Source of the DNA: Cellulomonas sp. APG4
GTDB lineage: Bacteria > Actinomycetota > Actinomycetes > Actinomycetales > Cellulomonadaceae
Reading direction: 5' to 3'
Length of the DNA: 34,688 nucleotides
Assembly: GCF_009996735.1 (NCBI RefSeq)
Contig: NZ_JAACYI010000031.1
Span: forward strand, 1 to 34,688
Under the pieces are notes generated by a model, which was not told the origin of the DNA, did no database searches, and was given only the letters and a program-made list of their open reading frames with translations. The position numbers and the translations under genes were made by a program. This document shows, in pieces, positions 7,655-14,535 of this stretch (position 1 is the first letter of the stretch; every line of letters begins with the position of its first letter).

Positions 7655-8584
7655 TCAGCGCTGGGCGTCGGCCTCGACCTGCGCGAGGTACGCGAGCAGC
7701 TCGTCGGGGCTCTGGTCGGCGAGCACCGCGGTGCCGCCGGACGCCTCGAGCAGCGCGTCCTGGATCTCCTCGTCCTCGTAGATGTCGATGAGCGCCAGGT
7801 AGGTCTCGTTCTCGGCGTCGTCGGCGCGGGCCGCCCAGACGTTGATGTACGGGCGGGCGCCCTCGGCCTCGGCGTCGTCCTCGTACAGCGCGCTCTCCGG
7901 GTCGATGCCGGCGTCCTCGAGGAAGTCGTTGTTGATGATCGAGGCGTCCACCGAGTCGAGCGCGAGCGCGGTCTGCTGCGCGTCGACGGGGGTGACGGTC
8001 ACGCGCGACTCCTCGGCGATCACGTCGGCCTCGGTCGAGAACGCCGAGCCGCCGTCGCGCAGGGCGATGAGGCCGGCGTCCTGGAGCACGAGCAGGGCGC
8101 GCGCGAGGTTGGTCGGGTCGTTGGGGACCGCGACCTCGCCGCCGTCGGGGATCTGGTCCACGTCGGTGTGCTGCTTCGAGTACAGGCCCAGCGGGTAGAT
8201 CGCGGTGGCGCCCACGGGCACCAGGTCCTCGCCCGCCTCCACGTTGTACTGCGCGAGGTAGAGGATGTGCTGGAACTGGTTGAGGTCGAGCTGCCCCTGG
8301 CTGAGCGCGGGGTTCGGCTGGCTGTACTCGGTGAAGTCGACGATCTCGACGTCGTAGCCGGCGTCCTCGGCCTTCTCCTCGAACAGGCGCCAGTGGTCCT
8401 CGGACGCACCGACCACGCCGATCGTGACGGTCTGCGCCTCGGTCTCGGTGGTCGCGCCGCCGCCGGCCTCCTCCGTGGTGGAGGCGTCGGACGCGCACGC
8501 GGCGAGCAGGGACAGGGCGCCGACGGCGGCAGCGGTGCGCAGCAGGGTGGCGGGGCGGACGGCGGTGCGGATGGTGCGGGACAT
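7655..8584 (-). CDS. metQ: methionine-binding lipoprotein MetQ (NlpA family)
   Basis: The extracytoplasmic methionine-binding subunit, anchored as a lipoprotein. Residues 1-29 form a lipoprotein signal with lipobox LAAC and acylated Cys30. The NlpA-family domain follows: TIGVVGASEDHW, QPNPALSQGQLDLNQFQH, PLGLYSKQHTDVDQIPDG, PNDPTNLARALLVLQDAGLI and NNDFLEDAGIDPE. At 309 residues it is slightly longer than most MetQ proteins because of a Thr/Glu-rich linker after the cysteine. GAAGGA precedes the ATG. It is the first structural gene of the operon, with a roughly 200-nt region between it and the upstream leader peptide. Confidence 0.96.
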   Translation of the reverse strand: MSRTIRTAVRPATLLRTAAAVGALSLLAACASDASTTEEAGGGATTETEAQTVTIGVVGASEDHWRLFEEKAEDAGYDVEIVDFTEYSQPNPALSQGQLDLNQFQHILYLAQYNVEAGEDLVPVGATAIYPLGLYSKQHTDVDQIPDGGEVAVPNDPTNLARALLVLQDAGLIALRDGGSAFSTEADVIAEESRVTVTPVDAQQTALALDSVDASIINNDFLEDAGIDPESALYEDDAEAEGARPYINVWAARADDAENETYLALIDIYEDEEIQDALLEASGGTAVLADQSPDELLAYLAQVEADAQR

Positions 8585-8728
8585 GGTGGTTCCTTCGATC
8601 GTGCGCTCGTGGCGCTGGTGGTGAGGGTGCGCGGCTCAGCGACGCGCGGACGCACGGACGTGGGCAGGTGGCCACGAGCGGGTCGCTGTGGCCGGGCGCA
8701 CGTGTGCGAGGCGAGGGGAGGCGGGGTA

Positions 8729-8780
8729 CCGGCAGGCTGAGTGCCGGGGGCCGTCAGGAGCGGGGCGCGTGGGACGCGCC
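8729..8780 (-). promoter_or_regulatory. two hairpins in the metQ 5' untranslated region
   Basis: On the transcript strand, hairpin 1 is GGCGCG-TCCCA-CGCGCC (8764-8780), starting 8 nt after the leader-peptide stop. Hairpin 2 is CCGGCA-CTCAGCC-TGCCGG (8729-8747), followed by a C-rich, U-poor tract. Both have perfect 6-bp arms. Their position directly behind a Met-rich leader ORF suggests a ribosome-controlled attenuator; no classical U-tract is visible. Confidence 0.45.
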
Positions 8781-8788
8781 GGCGGGGC

Positions 8789-8887
8789 TCAGGCTGGGAC
8801 GGCCACCCGCCGCAGCATTCGGCCGCACATCATCGCGCGGGCAGGTGCCGCGACGACGTGCTGGGTCCGGGTGCTGGGGCGAGTCAT
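8789..8887 (-). CDS. putative methionine leader peptide (32 aa) upstream of metQ
   Basis: A 33-codon ORF on the metQ strand, starting with ATG and ending with TGA about 205 nt before metQ. The peptide begins MTRPSTRTQHVV, and its second half contains ARAMMCGRMLRRVA, with Met at 19, 20 and 24 and Cys at 21. A cluster of three Met codons and one Cys codon in the leader of a methionine-uptake operon is what ribosome-mediated attenuation would need. Stalling at the Met codons (8816-8833) would leave hairpin 1 free, while a ribosome reaching the stop would cover its first arm. No strong Shine-Dalgarno precedes the ATG. I see the ORF and codons directly; the regulatory role is inferred. It could also be a chance ORF. 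Confidence 0.5.
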   Translation of the reverse strand: MTRPSTRTQHVVAAPARAMMCGRMLRRVAVPA

Positions 8888-8939
8888 GGGACCGATGGTG
8901 CACCCGACGCGCCTGGGACCTGGCCTCGATGCGCTCCTC

Positions 8940-8956
8940 GTCTCGCATCGCGAGAC
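8940..8956. promoter_or_regulatory. perfect 7-bp inverted repeat upstream of the met leader
   Basis: GTCTCGC-ATC-GCGAGAC is a perfect dyad about 53 bp upstream of the leader-peptide ATG, in the expected promoter region of the met operon. It could be a repressor site (TetR/McbR-like or ArsR/SahR-like) or a short hairpin. The rest of 8888-9055 shows no gene on either strand that I can support. Confidence 0.35.
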
Positions 8957-9055
8957 GCCGACGCCGCCTCCCTGCGCGTGAGGTGACGCAGGCCACAGAG
9001 CCCTACTGGGCCGAACGGGCAGCGTCCGCGCGGCCGCACGGCATGGTCGGGATCG

Positions 9056-9093
9056 CTAGATAGACAACCTGACTAGGTAGACGTACTGTCTAG
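9056..9093 (+). promoter_or_regulatory. PadR promoter/operator with repeated CTAGnTAGAC boxes
   Basis: CTAGATAGAC (9056-9065) and CTAGGTAGAC (9073-9082) are direct repeats 17 bp apart. The second forms an inverted repeat, TAGAC-N5-GTCTA, ending at 9092. TACTGT (9084-9089) sits 7 nt before the ATG as a leaderless -10 box, so the boxes overlap the core promoter. This is AT-rich DNA in a GC-rich setting and is a likely autoregulatory PadR site. Confidence 0.55.
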
Positions 9094-9096
9094 CCC

Positions 9097-9480
9097 ATGG
9101 ACGACGAGGGCTGGCCGGGCGACTGGCTGCGCGGCGTGCTCGGCGTGTGCGTGCTGCGCGTGCTCGCCGAGGGCCCGACGTACGGGTACGCGATCGGCGC
9201 ACGCCTGGCCGCCGCAGGGCTCGGCACGCCCAAGGGCGGCACGCTCTACCCGTTGCTCACGCGGTTCGAGCAGGCCGGTTGGGTCGAGGTCGAGTGGCGC
9301 GCGGGCGAGGGCGGCCCGGGGCGCAAGTACTACGCGCTGACCCCCGCCGGGCACGCGCACCTCGACGCACAGGCCGCGCGCTGGGCGCGGTTCGCGCACC
9401 TCACCACAGCCCTCGTCCACCCGGACCCCACGGCCGCCGTCGGCGACGGCGTGAGCCCCACGAACGGAGCACCCGCATGA
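9097..9480 (+). CDS. PadR-family transcriptional regulator
   Basis: A cytoplasmic winged-helix repressor of 127 residues. The PadR signature is clear: VLRVLAEGPTYGYAIGARLA, then PKGGTLYPLLTRFEQAGWVE (recognition helix), then a wing with GPGRKYYALTPAG. The C-terminal helix for dimerisation is short (residues 95-110) and is followed by a Thr/Pro tail. The gene overlaps the next gene by ATGA (9477-9480), forming the common PadR-HAAS pair in which the regulator controls expression of its partner membrane protein. The upstream box cluster suggests autorepression. Confidence 0.93.
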   Translation: MDDEGWPGDWLRGVLGVCVLRVLAEGPTYGYAIGARLAAAGLGTPKGGTLYPLLTRFEQAGWVEVEWRAGEGGPGRKYYALTPAGHAHLDAQAARWARFAHLTTALVHPDPTAAVGDGVSPTNGAPA

Positions 9481-10274
9481 GCGAGAATGCACCCACGTCC
9501 CCGACCCGCCGCAGGCGCGGCGCGTGGCGGTACGAGATCGAGCGCAGGCTCGCGCCGCACGTCGACGAGGCCTGGGCCGAGGCGTTCGTGCTCGAGCTGC
9601 GGCTGCGCGACGTGCCCGGCGACGCGATCGGCGACGCCCTGGCCGAGGTCGAGTCGCACTGCGTCGAGAGCGGCGAGGGGGCCGCCGAGGCGTTCGGTGA
9701 GCCCGTCGCCTACGCCCGCGCGCTCGAGCTGCCCACCGAGCCGCCGTCGGGCCCGCCCCTCAGCCCGGGGGCGACGGCGGCGTGGACCGCCCAGGCGGTC
9801 GGGCTGCTCGTCACGACCGTGGGCGCCACGGCGGTGGTCGACGGCGAGCCGATCGCGCTCACGTGGGGCCTCGCCGTGGTGCCCGTGCTCGCCGGGCTCA
9901 CCGTGCTCGCGCTGTCGCAGCGCTCGGACGCCGCGCTGCGCCTCGTGGTCCGCCGCCCCGTCGTCGCGTGGCTCGCGACCATGGCCCACCTGGGCCTGCT
10001 GGTCGCCCTGCTGCTCGTGCTCGACGGCGTGCTGGCGCACGTCTCCCCCGGGCCCACGCTCGCCGTCGGCGCGGTGCTGCTGCTCGGCGCGACCGTCGAC
10101 CTGCTGCGCCGCGCGCATACGGAGCAGCTGCCCGACGACCCGGTACGCGCGCCGTTCGAGGACGAGCGCGCGGGCCGAGCCCGGCGCCTGGGCACGGTGC
10201 TGCGCTACGTCCCCGTGCTGCTCGCGCCCGCAATGGCCCTCGTCTTCGCAGGCCTGGCCCGCCTGCTGGCGTGA
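9477..10274 (+). CDS. HAAS-domain (PadR-associated) integral membrane protein
   Basis: A 265-residue protein translationally coupled to the PadR gene. Residues ~20-85 match the HAAS (helix-turn-helix-associated signalling) pattern: a long amphipathic helix, LELRLRDVPGDAIGDALAEV, then EAFGEPVAYARAL, the usual ..lG.P.eyA..L ending. The remainder holds about five hydrophobic segments (near residues 103-118, 125-143, 163-183, 190-206 and 243-263). It is thought to sense or respond at the membrane together with the PadR repressor. Its exact activity is unknown. It ends 5 bases from the convergent small gene at 10280. Confidence 0.85.
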   Translation: MSENAPTSPTRRRRGAWRYEIERRLAPHVDEAWAEAFVLELRLRDVPGDAIGDALAEVESHCVESGEGAAEAFGEPVAYARALELPTEPPSGPPLSPGATAAWTAQAVGLLVTTVGATAVVDGEPIALTWGLAVVPVLAGLTVLALSQRSDAALRLVVRRPVVAWLATMAHLGLLVALLLVLDGVLAHVSPGPTLAVGAVLLLGATVDLLRRAHTEQLPDDPVRAPFEDERAGRARRLGTVLRYVPVLLAPAMALVFAGLARLLA

Positions 10275-10279
10275 GGCAG

Positions 10280-10429
10280 CTACCGCTCCCGCCCGCGTCG
10301 TCGGACGCCCACGACGAACGCCATGACCGCGGCCGTGACGCCCCCGAGGAGGGCGAGCGCCACGACGCCGACGGCGTCAGCGAGGGGGCGTAGGCCCGTC
10401 GTGTCCGGCGGGACGAAGTCCAGCAGCAT
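10280..10429 (-). CDS. small single-pass membrane protein (49 aa)
   Basis: A short ORF with ATG and a strong GGGAGG Shine-Dalgarno 5 nt upstream. The product starts MLLDFVPPDTTGLRPLAD and continues into one hydrophobic helix, VVALALLGGVTAAVMAFVVG (residues 22-41), followed by a highly basic tail (VRRRGRER). The positive-inside rule puts the C-terminus in the cytoplasm. The longer upstream frame (to 10516) lacks a ribosome site and overlaps the ArsR operator, so I rejected it. Function unknown. Confidence 0.6.
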   Translation of the reverse strand: MLLDFVPPDTTGLRPLADAVGVVALALLGGVTAAVMAFVVGVRRRGRER

Positions 10430-10505
10430 GCGACCTCCCGCAGCGCGCGTCCTGACGCTCGCAGTCTTCCCGGACGACGGTCGCAGAGGCAAGGGATCGA
10501 GATCG

Positions 10506-10535
10506 TTGACATGCAAGTGTGTGCTTGCCTAACGT
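10506..10535 (+). promoter_or_regulatory. ArsR promoter with operator palindrome in the spacer
   Basis: TTGACA (10506-10511) and TAACGT (10530-10535) form a promoter with an 18-bp spacer. The spacer contains the perfect inverted repeat GCAAG-TGTGTG-CTTGC (10513-10528). A transcript would start about 7 nt after the -10, at the GTG of the ArsR gene (leaderless). The operator overlaps RNA polymerase contacts, so repression by the downstream-encoded ArsR protein is the obvious reading. Confidence 0.7.
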
Positions 10536-10542
10536 GACGGGT

Positions 10543-10839
10543 GTGGCCGACGCCTACAAGGCCCTCGCCGACCCGACGCGGCGGGCGATCCTCGACGAGC
10601 TGACCGAGCGCGACGGTCAGACCCTCTTCGAGCTCGTCACGCGCCTGGTCACCGTGCACGGCCTGAGCTCGTCCCGGCAGGCGATCTCCCAGCACCTCGA
10701 CGTCCTCGAGGCCGCAGGGCTCGTCCACCGGCGGCGCGAGGGCCGCTACACGTTCCACCACCTCGACACCGCCCCACTTGCCGAGATCGCCCGCCGCTGG
10801 CCCAGCCCGCCGGGCGGCTCCCCCGACCCTCCGGAGTGA
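10543..10839 (+). CDS. ArsR/SmtB-family transcriptional regulator
   Basis: A 98-residue winged-helix repressor. It has the family opening VADAYKALADPTRRAILDEL, the recognition region SSSRQAISQHLDVLEAAGLV and a wing REGRYTFHHLD. No metal-binding Cys cluster (ELCVCDL type) is present, so it belongs to the non-metal group that senses another signal. The GTG at 10543 was chosen because the -10 box ends 7 nt upstream. GTG 10534 or 10519 would extend the protein into the promoter. It leads an operon with the VOC gene (2-nt gap) and the PfkB-type kinase (1-nt gap). Confidence 0.92.
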   Translation: MADAYKALADPTRRAILDELTERDGQTLFELVTRLVTVHGLSSSRQAISQHLDVLEAAGLVHRRREGRYTFHHLDTAPLAEIARRWPSPPGGSPDPPE

Positions 10840-10841
10840 CC

Positions 10842-11231
10842 ATGCCTCGCATCCACCTGACCAGCGTGTTCGTCGACGACCAGGCCGCGGCCCAGCGCTT
10901 CTACACCGAGGTGCTCGGCTTCGTGACGAAGCACGACATGCCTCTGGGCGAGCACCGGTGGCTCACCGTCGTGGGCGCCGACGAGCCCGAGGGCACGGAG
11001 CTGCTGCTCGAGCCGAGCGACCACCCCGCCGTCGGGCCGTACAAGGCCGCACTGGTCGCGGACGGCATCCCCGCGGCGGCATTCGTGGTCGACGACGTGA
11101 ACGCCGAGCACGCGCGCCTGAGCGCGCTCGGCGTCCGCTTCACGCAGGAGCCGCTGACCATGGGCCCGTTCACCACCGCCGTGCTCGACGACACGTGCGG
11201 GAACCTCATCCAGATCGCGTCCCCCGCCTGA
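10842..11231 (+). CDS. VOC-family (glyoxalase/bleomycin-resistance fold) protein
   Basis: A 129-residue cytoplasmic protein with two beta-alpha-beta-beta-beta repeats. The first starts IHLTSVFVDDQAAAQRFYTEVLGF and ends with GTELLLEP. The second starts AAAFVVDDVNAEHARLSALGV and ends TCGNLIQIASPA, where G-N-x-I/L-x-I is the typical closing strand. A first-strand His and the Glu of LLLEP could serve as metal ligands. VOC proteins act as glyoxalases, dioxygenases or resistance proteins. It lies between an ArsR gene and a sugar-kinase-fold gene, so it is part of a substrate-inducible module. The exact reaction is not known. Confidence 0.9.
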   Translation: MPRIHLTSVFVDDQAAAQRFYTEVLGFVTKHDMPLGEHRWLTVVGADEPEGTELLLEPSDHPAVGPYKAALVADGIPAAAFVVDDVNAEHARLSALGVRFTQEPLTMGPFTTAVLDDTCGNLIQIASPA

Positions 11232-11232
11232 C

Positions 11233-12108
11233 GTGGCCGCCGCGCACGAGGTCGTCGTCGTCGGGCCCGCGTCCTGGAACCACCTGGTCGCGGTGGACCA
11301 CCTGCCCGAACCCACGCCGCACATGCAGCTCGCCACCGGGCACCGGTGGACGCTCGGCGGCACGTCCGCGGGCAAGGCGCTGCACCTCACCCAGCGCGGC
11401 CGGTCCACGGTTCTCGCGACCGCGGTCGGGACCGACGACGCCGCACACTCGGTGGTCGACGCGCTGCGCGAGGCCGGCGTACCGCTGCTGCTCGAGACCG
11501 TCGACGGGCCGAGCGAGCAGCACCTCAACCTCATGGCGCCGGACGGCGGCCGCGTCTCGATCTACCTGAGCACCGTGCCCGACGGCGGTGCGCAGTGGCG
11601 CGGTCCCGTGCTCGCCGCCGCCGCGCAGGCGCGGGCGGTGGTGCTCGACCTGTCCCCGCGGGCCGCGGACGTGATCGACGACGTCGTCGCGACCGGGGTC
11701 CCCGTGTGGACGGACCTGCACGACTACGACGGCGCGTCCGCGTTCCACCGGCCGTTCCTCGAGGCGGCGTCGTGGATGGTCGTGAGCCGCGACCGGCTCG
11801 CGGATCCGTGGGAGTTCCTGCGGTCCGTGGCCGGCGGTCCCCGCGGGCGGACGGCGGTCTGCACGCTCGGCGCGGACGGTGCGATCGCCGTCGGGCCGGA
11901 CGGGCGCGAGCACCGCGTAGCGGCCGAGCCCGTGGACGCCGTCGTCGACACGAACGGTGCGGGCGACGGGTTCGTCGCGGGCGTCCTCGACGCGACGCTC
12001 GCGGGCGCCCCGCTCGAGGCCGCCCTGCGCGCAGGCGCCGAGCAGGGCGCGCGTGCCGTGCGGACCCCGCACCTCTGCGACCTCCTGGACCCCCTCCTGC
12101 CCGCCTGA
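11233..12108 (+). CDS. PfkB-family carbohydrate/nucleoside kinase
   Basis: A 291-residue ribokinase-fold enzyme. The N-terminal VVVVGPASWNHLVAVDHLP and WTLGGTSAGKALHLTQRG correspond to PfkB signature 1 (the GG.. substrate region). DTNGAGDGF (residues 239-247) is signature 2, with the catalytic base Asp245 and the anion hole. A VVLDLSPR strand replaces the more usual DxNxR motif, so the substrate may be unusual. GTG start, 1 nt after the VOC stop. It phosphorylates a sugar or nucleoside hydroxyl using ATP; substrate unknown. It is the end of the ArsR operon. Confidence 0.88.
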   Translation: MAAAHEVVVVGPASWNHLVAVDHLPEPTPHMQLATGHRWTLGGTSAGKALHLTQRGRSTVLATAVGTDDAAHSVVDALREAGVPLLLETVDGPSEQHLNLMAPDGGRVSIYLSTVPDGGAQWRGPVLAAAAQARAVVLDLSPRAADVIDDVVATGVPVWTDLHDYDGASAFHRPFLEAASWMVVSRDRLADPWEFLRSVAGGPRGRTAVCTLGADGAIAVGPDGREHRVAAEPVDAVVDTNGAGDGFVAGVLDATLAGAPLEAALRAGAEQGARAVRTPHLCDLLDPLLPA

Positions 12109-12174
12109 ACCCGCACCGCGCCGGCTGCAAGGGCGAGGTGGGTCGTGACACGTCCCAGGTGGGAGGTGGTCGTC

Positions 12175-13038
12175 ATGGGTGCCCGACGGCGTGCGTGGGC
12201 GGTCTCGATCGCGGCGGTCGTCGCGCTCAGCGGATGTGCGACGCCGCTCGAAGGCGGGCGACCGCAGGCGCCCATCGGCATCGAGTCGATCGACCCGACG
12301 GCGATCGCACCGGAGACCCTGGTCGGGCTGTGGCGCGTGCGCGACGCCGAGGGCGAGGCGCCCGAGACGTGGCTGCGGCTCGCGGGTGGCAGCTACCCGC
12401 TGTGGCGGGACTGCGGATTCGTCGAGGGTGGGTGGTCGGCGTCGTCGGACCGGCTGTTCGTCGCCTCCACCCCCTTCGCCGCGGTGTCCGACTGCGGCGG
12501 CGACATCCCCGCGGTCCCGTGGCTCGAGTCCGTGCGCGAGGTCGCACCGATCAACGACGGCGGCTGGGAGCTACGCGACGCCTCGGGTGAACCTGTCGCG
12601 ACGCTCGTCGTCGACGGCGCCCCGGACCCGATCGCGAACGCGGCCGACTTCTACGCCGCACCGCCCGAGGTCGACGACGAGGTCAGGGACCGGCTCCGTG
12701 AGCCCGCCCCCGTGCCCGACGGCCTGACACCGGCGACACGTGACCAGCTGATCGGCCGGTGGGTCCCGGTGGGGGCGATGCACACCGACGCCCACGTCGA
12801 GCTCGCGGACGACGGCACCTACACAGGCTCGGACGGGTGCAACGGCGCGAGCGGCGCTTGGGCGGCGGGGGACGGCGGCCGATTCCTCGCGACGTCCGGC
12901 CTGAGCACCATGATCGGCTGCGACGGGGCGCAGGTGCCGGGCTGGCTCGGCACGGCCGGGCGCGCGGCGTTCGACGGTGAGCTGCTCGTGCTCCTCGACG
13001 CGGACGGCGCCGAGCTGGGCCGCCTGGTGCGCGCCTGA
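12175..13038 (+). CDS. META/HslJ-domain lipoprotein
   Basis: A 287-residue exported lipoprotein. Residues 1-20 are a signal ending in lipobox LSGC, with Cys21 acylated. The C-terminal third (about 190-287) is a META/HslJ domain: LIGRWVPVG, VELADDGTYTGSDGCNGASG with the characteristic DGCN, and a later TMIGCDGAQVPGW. Residues 45-160 look like a decayed first copy of the same domain (LVGLWRVRDAE..., YPLWRDCGFVEGGW, SDCGGDIPAVPWL), so the protein may be a tandem META duplication. A strong GGGAGG precedes the ATG. META proteins are linked to heat/novobiocin stress in enterobacteria; the role here is unknown. Confidence 0.82.
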   Translation: MGARRRAWAVSIAAVVALSGCATPLEGGRPQAPIGIESIDPTAIAPETLVGLWRVRDAEGEAPETWLRLAGGSYPLWRDCGFVEGGWSASSDRLFVASTPFAAVSDCGGDIPAVPWLESVREVAPINDGGWELRDASGEPVATLVVDGAPDPIANAADFYAAPPEVDDEVRDRLREPAPVPDGLTPATRDQLIGRWVPVGAMHTDAHVELADDGTYTGSDGCNGASGAWAAGDGGRFLATSGLSTMIGCDGAQVPGWLGTAGRAAFDGELLVLLDADGAELGRLVRA

Positions 13039-13133
13039 CCCGCGCGGCCCTTCCCGCGGACGTGCCGGATGAGGCAGCCTGGACGTGACCGACCGAGGCC
13101 CGACGAGGCCGGCACCACCGAGCGGAGGACGCG

Positions 13134-13298
13134 ATGAGCGAGGCACCCGTGGACCGGCCCGACGTCGACTTCCGCACCCTGCCCGAGCCCGTGCGACTCG
13201 AGGACACCATCGCGGAGCAGGCGGCGAGCGACGCCCCCGAGCCCTACGTGGTGCGCGACACCGAGTGGGACTACACGCTGCGCCACATCGGCGGCTGA
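13134..13298 (+). CDS. small acidic protein (54 aa)
   Basis: A short ORF with GGAGGA 5 nt before the ATG. The sequence begins MSEAPVDRPDVDFRTLPEPV and ends DTEWDYTLRHIGG. It is acidic, lacks Cys, and has no membrane segment. The conserved-looking aromatic C-terminus (EWDYTLRHIG) suggests a real protein rather than a chance ORF. I do not recognise the family. It stands alone, with a convergent gene beginning 30 bases further on. Confidence 0.6.
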   Translation: MSEAPVDRPDVDFRTLPEPVRLEDTIAEQAASDAPEPYVVRDTEWDYTLRHIGG

Positions 13299-13328
13299 CG
13301 CTTCCGAGGCCTCGCGGCTGCGGCCCGC

Positions 13329-13964
13329 TCAGCAGGCGGTCGGGGCACTCCCCACGACGGGGTGCAGGGCGGCGACCGCGCGGTCGACGTCGAGCGCGTG
13401 GTCGCGCGTGAGCACCTCGTGCACCGCACGCAGCGTCCGATCGAGGGCCGCTCGCACGGCGTCATCCGCCCGCTCCCCCGTCGCCGCACTGAAGGCCGCG
13501 AGGCTCGGCAGCACGAGCCGCAGCGCGTCGCGGCACCCCAGGGCTGCCTGCGCGAGCAGCGCGCCGGTCGCGTCAGGGTCCTCGTAGATCTCGTCGTCCC
13601 GCCCCTCGGCGGAGAGCGCGACGAGGCGGTCCTCGACGTCGGGGACCGCCGCGAGCCAGCCCTCGAGCTCGGCGCGGCCCTCCGTCGGCACCGTGCCCTC
13701 GGTGGCGACCTCCGCCAGGAACTCCAGGAGTGCGACCTGCAGCTCGGGGTCCGCGACGCCCGGGTGTCGCAGAGCCTCCACCACCTCGACGACCACGACC
13801 GGCGTCACCATCCAGGGTGTGCCCTGGTGCAGCACGGCCGACCACAGGTGACGGACCGCCGCCGCACGGGCGTCGTCGTCCTCGCCGGTCAACGCGCGCA
13901 GGTGAGCGGGCGTGTCCGTGGCCGGGCCGTAGGCGTGGAAGAGCCGCGTGAAGGGGTCGCTCAT
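13329..13964 (-). CDS. hypothetical all-helical (HEAT-like) protein, 211 aa
   Basis: The start is the ATG giving MSDPFTRLFHAYGPATDTPA. A TAGGGT box lies 7 nt upstream, which predicts a leaderless mRNA. The protein is helix-rich with repeat-like segments: AAVRHLWSAVLHQGTPW, VVEVVEALRHPGVADPELQVALLEFLAEVA and LLAQAALGCRDALRLVLPSLAAFSA. This gives the look of an Armadillo/HEAT alpha-solenoid. Such unknown solenoids often occur near toxin-immunity or SUKH-type genes, but no toxin partner is visible here. Divergent from the small membrane-protein gene at 14038. Function unknown. Confidence 0.75.
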   Translation of the reverse strand: MSDPFTRLFHAYGPATDTPAHLRALTGEDDDARAAAVRHLWSAVLHQGTPWMVTPVVVVEVVEALRHPGVADPELQVALLEFLAEVATEGTVPTEGRAELEGWLAAVPDVEDRLVALSAEGRDDEIYEDPDATGALLAQAALGCRDALRLVLPSLAAFSAATGERADDAVRAALDRTLRAVHEVLTRDHALDVDRAVAALHPVVGSAPTAC

Positions 13965-14037
13965 GGCCCGCACCCTAGACACCTCCGGCGCCGGGCCGCG
14001 GGCTCGTCTAGCGTCGGGCCCGATCGAGGGAGGGACC

Positions 14038-14478
14038 GTGGGAGGTCTGGCTGTCGGCGCCGTGGTCGCCGGTCTGGTGTCGCTCGCGAGCATCGCGGGC
14101 GCCGTCGCCCTCGCGCGCCGCGAGAAGCGCACCCGGCGCATCCAGCTCCCCGCGCGCCTGCTCTCGAAGACCTTCATGCCGCCCGGCTACCTGCTGACGG
14201 TCGAGTTCCCCGGGCCCGACGGCGCCCCGCGGCGCACCACGGTCATGTCCGCGATCCGCCGCGGCCTCGGGGCGACCCCCGAGTTCCAGGGCTGGGTGTG
14301 GGTGGCGGCCGACGACCCGTCCGACGTGGTGGTGCGCCCGCACGCGCGCATGTTCTGGCCGGTGTTCCTTGGCGTGCTCGGCGCGATCATGCTGGTGGTG
14401 ACCATGCTGCTGGGCACGATCGTGCTGGCCGGGGCGATGGCGCCGGAGGTGTTCGCCCCCGGGACCGCTGCGCCCTGA
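14038..14478 (+). CDS. hypothetical two-helix membrane protein (146 aa)
   Basis: The GTG start is supported by GAGGGAGGG 3-9 nt upstream. An N-terminal membrane helix (about residues 2-24, rich in Val/Ala/Gly) is followed by a basic stretch REKRTRRI. A ~75-residue soluble domain follows (MPPGYLLTVEFPGPDGAPRR, then EFQGWVWVAADDPSDVVV). A C-terminal helix lies at about residues 107-135 (FWPVFLGVLGAIMLVV). The layout recalls DUF3592-type envelope proteins, but I cannot assign it firmly. It is separated from the tRNA gene by 57 bases. Confidence 0.7.
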   Translation: MGGLAVGAVVAGLVSLASIAGAVALARREKRTRRIQLPARLLSKTFMPPGYLLTVEFPGPDGAPRRTTVMSAIRRGLGATPEFQGWVWVAADDPSDVVVRPHARMFWPVFLGVLGAIMLVVTMLLGTIVLAGAMAPEVFAPGTAAP

Positions 14479-14535
14479 CCCGCAGCGAAGGCGGGTTCGG
14501 CCGCACGGGCGACCTCGGGTATCCTCGACCGGCCT

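Noticed and set aside
5607-8740. Very long plus-strand ORFs over the met operon
   Set aside because: His/Arg/Gly-rich shadow translations. MetN, MetI and MetQ are clear on the other strand.
8585-8890. SAM riboswitch upstream of metQ
   Set aside because: I could not find the conserved core of SAM-I, SAM-II or SAM-IV aptamers. The leader ORF and hairpins explain the region better, but a covariance search would be decisive.
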